NCBI RefSeq assembly: GCF_963855985.1
Contig: NC_087105.1
Span: 808,501 to 872,500, forward strand
Direction: 5' to 3'
DNA: 64,000 bases
Source of the DNA: Ostrinia nubilalis
Taxonomy: Eukaryota > Arthropoda > Insecta > Lepidoptera > Crambidae
Shown in pieces: positions 57,651 through 64,000 of this stretch. The notes under the pieces were generated by a model. That model did no database searches. It worked only from the letters and a program-made list of their open reading frames with translations, and was not told where the DNA came from. The position numbers were made by a program, and so were the translations under genes. The number at the start of each line of letters is the position of its first letter. Positions within the stretch are counted from its first letter, which is position 1.

Positions 57651-57969
57651 TCCCATCAAAAACAATACTTGTCAAAAAAACCAAGTCTCGCAACTCAGTT
57701 GTTCTACGGTAAAAAGTTGTGAGATCCATGTAATACCAAGTCCAGGCCAGGAAATCTTTAACGTTTTACATAAATATATTGACTTGGCCATCGCATGAAA
57801 ACACGTGTAAATTAAATTATTTAGTGCGATGGCCAAGTCAATAATTTATGTAAAACGTTAAAGATTTCCTGGCCTGGACTTGGTATTACATGGATCTCAC
57901 AACTTTTTACCGTAGAACAACTGAGTTGCGAGACTTGGTTTTTTTGACAAGTATTGTTTTTGATGGGAT
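57650..57969. mobile_element. Long near-perfect palindrome, probable recent foldback transposon
   Basis: Arms 57650-57795 and 57825-57969 are inverted copies that differ by about one indel (ATAAATATATTGAC against ATAAATTATTGAC). The spacer is 29 bases. Ends read ATCCCATCAAAAACAATACT. No ORF. Confidence 0.85.
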
Positions 57970-58055
57970 ATAGATGTCTAGTACCCATAGTACAAGCTTT
58001 GCTTAGTTTGGGACTAGAAGCGTAGTGTAAAATGTCCCAAAGAAATTTATTTATT

Positions 58056-58254
58056 TATATTACGAGTACGAAGTCGCGGGCGCGGGCGGCCGCTATCAAC
58101 GCACAGCCCAAACCACTGGGCGGATCGGGCTGAAATTTGGCATGCAGGTAGATGTTATGACGTAGGCAACCGTTAAGTAAGGATTTTACGAAACTCCGCC
58201 CCTAAGGGGGTAAAACGGGATCCACGCGTACGAAGTCGCGGGCGACCGCTAGTT
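58056..58254 (-). repeat. Non-LTR/SINE tail fragment
   Basis: Shares CGCACAGCCCAAACCACTGG, GCAGGTAGATGTTATGACGT and the GAAGTCGCGGGCGACCGCTAG end with 31742-31926. Confidence 0.65.
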
Positions 58255-60970
58255 TATATTATGTGTATTACCTATGATTGTGCGTACTGAAAAGGTATTT
58301 TTTCAAATAAACTAAGTACGTTTCCAGCAATTTGATTTATGAACAACTTTTTTTTAGATCTGGTGAAGATCACAGATAAAATATCTGTGCCAAAGAGGGT
58401 AAAGAATATTTTGAGTGCTATCTTCCCATCAAAACTTAATAGAACTTTAGAAAATTCAGGGATTTCCAAGCATTTGGTATGGAAAGAAAAAGGTTTGTAT
58501 CTAATCAAACGTACGTACGCTGTTGATGACATTATGCACTAAACTAGCAAATCTCTTATTAAAATCTCAAACGGAAGCTGTTTTTGTCTTAGCTGATAAC
58601 ATCAGTGTCGTGGGAACATGGGAGCCATGTAATCGCGACAATGATGTGCGAATCGCATCACGCCTGGCCAAGCCACTGGCCGCTTCCCACAGTTATACAT
58701 TTCACATAACACCCATGGGATTAGCTGATAATCTAGGGTTGCGATAACTTATATCCTAGATCATAAAAATATAAAACTATGATATGATAAAAACTCTGCG
58801 CGGGAATAACATCTAAAGGAGGTTTTTAAAGGAGGTGATTGTGTGTTTCACCATTTGTATTCCGGGATTTAATTTGTATGAAACTAACTGATTAAAGAAG
58901 ACATTTTATTGCCTTACGAAGATATTAAATGAACTCGTTAACACTAAAGAAAGTACTTATCTTGTGTGTCTAATATAACGACTTTCTAAAATGTTGATGA
59001 CATGATTTGCAACTTCACAACAAGTGATCTCACACGCGTTTAAGTTTATTTATTTAAAAAATACCAACGCAATCTTTCGAAAACCTGTCAGTCCCAGTGA
59101 AAACCAGTCGCGTGGCAGCCCTGAGTGAAAGTACACCACAATATGGATGAGTACAGTAGGTTAACAAGGACACAGCCATAAGCAATGCACGTTGCGGCTC
59201 TCGCCCATAGTTAAATGGAATGAAATTTTCTTAATTTTATGGTGATCGAATAAGGCTTATTGTGGTTAGGTTTATAAATTTACAACATAGCGATCAGCTA
59301 GTCCAGTTTAGCACTCAGCCAGCAGTAAGGTGGGCTTGTACTACAGTCGCAAGTCTGCGTTAAGATTTTGCTGGCTGATTACGTCAAGCGTTTATAGCAT
59401 TTTTACCAGAAAATAATAGAAAAAGGAAAGGGTCACTTTTAGATTTCACGCATTTATCAAGGAACGATGCTACTGCATCAATCTACATTATGGACATAAT
59501 GCTAACTGAATTTCGTACATGACCTTCGGGGTGATCGGGGCCGGAGAACGAATCTTGTTATGATGTTATGTACTCTTGCGAACATGTTGGGTGAAGGCGA
59601 AATTGCCCATTATGTTAAGACAATCGCCATGTTATGCAACAATAACATAAGAGTAAGTTAGTAAACTTTATTTAACTAAACTGTTTGGGCTTTGCCGGAA
59701 AGCTAGTTGGCAGATTTAAATAGATTTGATAAATAACTTAGGGAAGTAATGAAGCAATCACGAAATCGATTCTATTTAGAGGATGTCATTTGCTAGAGCC
59801 AATGGTATTGCCATTGGCTCATAGTGTAATTTCAGACGCTTAAGGCTGCTCAAAAGCCTGTTGTTATTATTACATCTTCCCACTCAATCGCAGAAATAAA
59901 ATTGCGTCTATTAAATTATTATTTTTTGCATCCATTATACGTACAGTTTATTTTTTGATTCATGTTTAAACGGTCCACATGTGACGTTGGCGTGGTATGG
60001 CAAATGTTGGTGGTATGTTATTACTTTAGTAACTACATATTTAGTGCAGTATAAATAGAGGAACTAATCAATCTGGCTTTCTTTCCTCGGATTTTCAATC
60101 ATCATCACGTGGCGTGCATGACTTTTAATGCGTGTAAAGTCTGCCGCAAGTGTACCGCATAATTATTTGAATGGATTGATGATTATTATTTAATAGGTTT
60201 ATGGAATTAAAATATTGGTTTTAGAATGAAGTAGAGTTGCAAGGTGATCGGGACATGTCAAGATTCTCTCTATTTTTTGTATGTCCTCTTGACTCCCGAT
60301 AAAGTACAAAATCTCCCGAAAAACAACTTTATTTTACTACAAAATTTAGCCGATCCCTATGCCAAATTCTGCCAAAATTAATCAACACTGGTCAGTGACA
60401 CATTAATAAGTTAAAACAAAAAAAAAACCTGCTAATCGCTAATCTATCTCTACCAAAGATCACCAAAATTGGTCAGCGGTTTACAACAAACGTAGTAAAC
60501 AGGCACATTCGCATTTATACTATTAGCTTTCTCTAGCTAAGTAAAAGTAATTACAAAATCGTCAATTTAATACAATCGTAAATAACGACACAATCCGAGT
60601 GTCAGGACCGACAGGTATAACCTGTTCGCCTGGGTAAATGACCCACTAATTGCCAGTCTGCCCGCTAGATATAAATTTCTTAAGCATCTTAGATATCTTC
60701 TTAACTATTAAGATTAAACTGGGAGTTTAGAATCTTAAGAGAACTGAGCCACATGCAATAAAGTAGAGGAATTTGAAACATTTTTGTTTAAAGAGTAAGT
60801 TTGTATCAGCTGGAAAACTTAAGAAATAATCCAAATTGGCCTTGTAATATATTTTTTTATTGAGATAGTGTTTTATCTGTCGTTTACATGAGAAAATACG
60901 ATAGTTAGATAAACAGAGCTAAGCCTGAACGATTCCGGCTGTGATCTTTAGTTTAGTAATTGAAAAACAT
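58255..60970. other. Noncoding, no gene recognised
   Basis: AT-rich sequence with only short ORFs. A small perfect hairpin (GAGCCAATGG/CCATTGGCTC) is at about 59796-59820. A retroelement-like tail with AAATTGGTCAGCGGTTTACA is at about 60340-60530. Confidence 0.4.
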
Positions 60971-60973
60971 ATT

Positions 60974-62487
60974 ATAGCCTGACCAGGAACATAAAAACCC
61001 TGGCATAGAGGCGCTTCAATTGCATTTGATAGTGCAACACTGAGTACAGTCGTACATGTGTTAAATTAATAGGCTAAATTTATGTATCAGGATTCAGGAT
61101 TACGGGCTAATTTGATATTTTCATAAATGAACGAAAAATATTATTAAAGGTAACCTGGTTTAAATAAATTAAATGAAACCATCAATCGAGCTAGTAGGAT
61201 TTATTTTATTATTCGTCAATAATCAAATTCAGAACTTGAATATTCAACTGCAATGTCTGCTCAGGAACGCTTCAAACTCGGTACTTCTTTCCCAATTCCA
61301 TAAAATTCATAAAACCCAACTACGACAAAAAACGACGCTGAAAAAGTATAAAACAAGATTTTCAGAATACTGAACTGAACAAAGTTTCCAATGTAGTTGC
61401 ATAGTAATTTTAATGTTTGGAAAACCGCAGTCACACGTTGTCAAAGTGCTACGGTAGGTAGGTATATGTAACGTGTGACTACGCCTTTCCAAACATGAAA
61501 ATTACTATGCAACTACATTGGCAACTTTGTTCAGTTCAGTATTCTGAAAATCTTGTTTTATACTTTTTCAGCGTCGTTTTTTGTCGTAGTTGGGTTTTAG
61601 TTTTTTTACTTTTTATTATTTGTACTATTTTGGTGTTAAAGTGTATTTGTGGCGCATAATATTAACAAAAGTTAAATTGATGAACTAATAAGTAAAAGAA
61701 ACTATGAACGAAAAGATGTGAATTATATGCAATCAGCCCATGAATACAGGTAAAGTCACAAGCAAATGCTAGTAATATATATGTATTCGAAATGTACAAG
61801 TAAAGCGCTTTCAAATGATACCAAACACGGCATATTTATCTTAACTTTATTTTTTTACTCTGTATGTTTTGTCCGCTAGAGGGCGCCACATTAGATTTTG
61901 TGAAACCCTATATAGCCTATAACCAGCGGACAATTAAGACGCTTCTAATGATATGTCGTTTTTCGAATTCTGATAAGTAGTTTAGAAGTTACGAGGGAAC
62001 ACATGAACATACATACATACATACATACATAGCCTGTCAAAATCATAACCCTCCTTTTGCTTTGCCGTAGTCGGGTAAAAACTTAGAAAGTAACAAAAAA
62101 CTTTAAAATGGGTAGTTGAAACAGACTACAGCTAATTTTCATAGTGGACTGTACTATACGATAAACATGTCAGTCAATTTGACAACCTTTGTCGGAAACA
62201 TTATTCAATGAAAATATTGTCCGAACCCTTAGTATTTCTCTTCGATAAATACATTAACACACCGTGAACCACTTTTCTTTCACGACTATAAAAATATTTT
62301 AGCAATTTAATTCACAAAATCAATTGCACACATTTAAAATAAAGTTTGTTTACACTTTGACAACAATAGACTGACATGCAAGGTGACATGTCAATGAAGT
62401 TTTCAGTTACTGTTGCCATTAAAAGAAATTAGTACCATTAGTTTTCCGCAACATGGCGAGGGTTTTTATGTTCCTGGTCAGGCTATA
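60974..62487. mobile_element. 1.5-kb non-autonomous DNA element with nested insertions
   Basis: TATAGCCTGACCAGGAACAT at the left (60974) is inverted at the right end (ATGTTCCTGGTCAGGCTATA, to 62487). TA flanks both termini. Inside lie a foldback (61311-61598) and a retroelement tail with a CATA microsatellite (62008-62031) and GCCGTAGTCGGGTAAAAA. No transposase ORF is seen. Confidence 0.7.
61311..61598. repeat. Inverted repeat with 129-base arms
   Basis: Arms 61311-61439 and 61470-61598 are inverted copies with only a few mismatches (AAAACCCAACTACGACAAAA at the left end). Spacer about 30 bases. It lies within the larger inverted-repeat element. Confidence 0.8.
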
Positions 62488-63598
62488 CTAAAAAATACTT
62501 AAAGTTACTAAAATAACTTTTGACGAAACTGAAACCGAGCAACTCGTGGGAGTTAAGAGGTCTGATCGTCACATTCCATCAGGTGATTGAGATACAGGCC
62601 AAGAGCTTCCTCGTTGTGGATAAAAACAAAACATAAGCATCGATGGAATTTGGAATGAAATATGGAATGCTAACAAACAAGCACATCGCAAATATGTAAT
62701 CGTACCTATTTGTTGATCGATCGATAAGATGAATTCAGTCAGTCAGTAATCGCATTTGTTTATTTTCAGTCACGAAACAAAGTTCAAGAGGTGGACTTTA
62801 AAGTTATGAGTATTCACAATAACTTTTTTATCTTTCCAAAAGTTATATCCAACTTTCAGAACTTCATGCAAATATTATACATTGATTAACGGAAAGTAAC
62901 TACGACATCAAGCTTTACACAGACCGTCTTATGTAACGTAAGGTGCAAGAAAAAAGTATAGTAATATGCTGTACTGACTGTACGTTTGATCTCTAACTAA
63001 ACTCTGTTTTTGCGTCAATTCAAGGTACAATCATTGACGTATCATACGCGTGTTTTATTGTTAACAAAAAGGATATACGTTATACAACAATCCAGAACCA
63101 GTTGGTCCAGTTCGTGCATTTGAAGACCGCCTAGTTACGCGGCCAGTTTTCAAGGACTATAATTATGTGTTTACGTTACAAATACATAATAACTGTTTAC
63201 TATTTCTCAACCGCAGAGAACACCGCGCGTTATGAAGTAGGAAATACTTGGTTAACTCTTATAAGTGAGCTGTGCATAAGAAAATAACAAGCGAGATGAT
63301 TATTTGAGATGATTGCCTCCAGAATTACGAAGTCATCTTCCTAAGACAATAAGTGTAAGTGTCTAATAGTAGTACACTTGATTTCAGAGTTGCACTTGCA
63401 AGCAAAACCGTACAAATGGAAAGCTAAAATCTATAGTCACTATAGTGGATAGTGGACGAACACAGTAAATGCGCGACATTCTGACGTAACAAAATGACGT
63501 AAAAAAATTTAGTCTACGAGTTCCACGATTGCACAAGTGCCCTGGAAAGGGCCTAAGTACTAAATAAAATACTTGAATTTATTCTCGTTTTTATCTTC

Positions 63599-63895
63599 AT
63601 GAAAAACACAACAAAACCCATCTTTCCAGGCGATCGCATGCGTCCACGCGCGGAAGTTGTAGCCATATCCTGCTGCGCCTGCGCCGGAACAATTGCAGCA
63701 ACAATCAGTTTCAGAGGTCTGCGGAAGTATCTAGCTGCTTATTTTAGGAAGGTCATGCATGATCGTTCATGGAACACCTCGGTTTTTTATAAAGACAAGA
63801 AATATGTCTTGTACCGTTTAAATCAGCGACCTCTTGAAACAATTTATCTCAATTTTATGATACTTAAAAAGGATGTCTGTTTTATGTTTGTCTAA
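63599..63895 (+). CDS. Open frame of 98 codons, unrecognised, low confidence
   Basis: The first third is GC-rich for this region (RPRAEVVAISCCACAGTIAA) and is preceded by an acceptor-like CATCTTTCCAG at 63629. The remainder is AT-rich and less protein-like. I recognise no family. It may be an exon of a gene to the right, a transposon remnant, or chance. Confidence 0.2.
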   Translation: MKNTTKPIFPGDRMRPRAEVVAISCCACAGTIAATISFRGLRKYLAAYFRKVMHDRSWNTSVFYKDKKYVLYRLNQRPLETIYLNFMILKKDVCFMFV

Positions 63896-64000
63896 TATGT
63901 ACAGTCAGAGTTTAAACCCACCTAACAGCACCCAGAGGTTAAAAAGTTAACAAATTTAACAAAACAACGTTATTCCCTGTAACGAATATGTGTTGCGAAC

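Noticed and set aside
1..64000. tRNA, rRNA or other structured RNA genes
   Set aside because: Reading through, I saw no convincing tRNA cloverleaf or rRNA segment. A tRNAscan or Infernal run would be needed to exclude small ones.

Overview
The window looks like nuclear genomic DNA from a moth or butterfly (Lepidoptera). The genes are intron-rich, with GC-rich coding exons in AT-rich introns and canonical GT-AG splice sites. Between them lie many short foldback transposons (MITEs) and the non-LTR/SINE tails typical of Lepidoptera (ACTAGCTTTCCGCCCGCGG type). The first six bases are a HindIII site, which would fit a BAC insert end (inference). All gene calls below are hand-made splice models; exon phases were checked for consistency.

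Layout. (1) 603-6535, minus: a phospholipase B-like (PLBD/lama family) gene, nine exons; its 3' end runs off the left edge. (2) 7096-10513, minus: a complete six-exon FAST-kinase-domain (FASTKD) mitochondrial RNA-binding protein, 622 codons, ending in a RAP domain. (3) 11607-13120, plus: a three-exon FKBP-like/TPR co-chaperone of 316 residues, head-to-head with the FASTKD gene. (4) 16482-25608, plus: an atlastin-like dynamin-family GTPase paralogue, 11 exons, 543 residues, whose best start exon encodes a signal peptide. (5) 30994-54504, minus: the canonical atlastin gene (atl), ten exons seen, first exon not found. Eight exons of equal length show that genes 4 and 5 are paralogues. Between them is a TATA-type promoter with a possible short first exon on the minus strand (30.5-30.7 kb). 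From 54.6 to 64 kb I see no convincing conserved gene, only repeats and possible atl 5' sequence.

Mobile DNA. The atl introns carry a structurally intact Ty3/gypsy retrotransposon (32075-36746, apparently identical 300-bp LTRs, GGGT target duplication, inserted in an older MITE). They also carry a full-length PIF/Harbinger transposon (38700-42650) with an intact nuclease gene and an intact Myb/SANT gene. At least eight MITE or foldback families are present. Three hAT-type MITEs have perfect 8-bp target duplications, and one MITE is nested in another.

The most unusual feature is repeated, independent tandem duplication of exon segments. In the phospholipase B-like gene and both atlastins, the 3' part of an exon plus its 5' splice site has been copied downstream. 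Examples are atl exon 6 (nine donor-bearing copies, 105-bp period), atl exon 2 (P-loop exon, 171-bp period, about five extra copies), atl exon 9 (three, 153 bp), atl exon 4 (two, 133 bp), atlastin-like exon 9 (four to five, about 200 bp) and phospholipase exon 9 (two, 136 bp). The complete exon is always the most 5' copy, so normal splicing can ignore the extras. I cannot tell from one sequence whether this reflects a local mutational process or, in part, assembly error, but the copies have diverged to different degrees, which argues for real events of different age.
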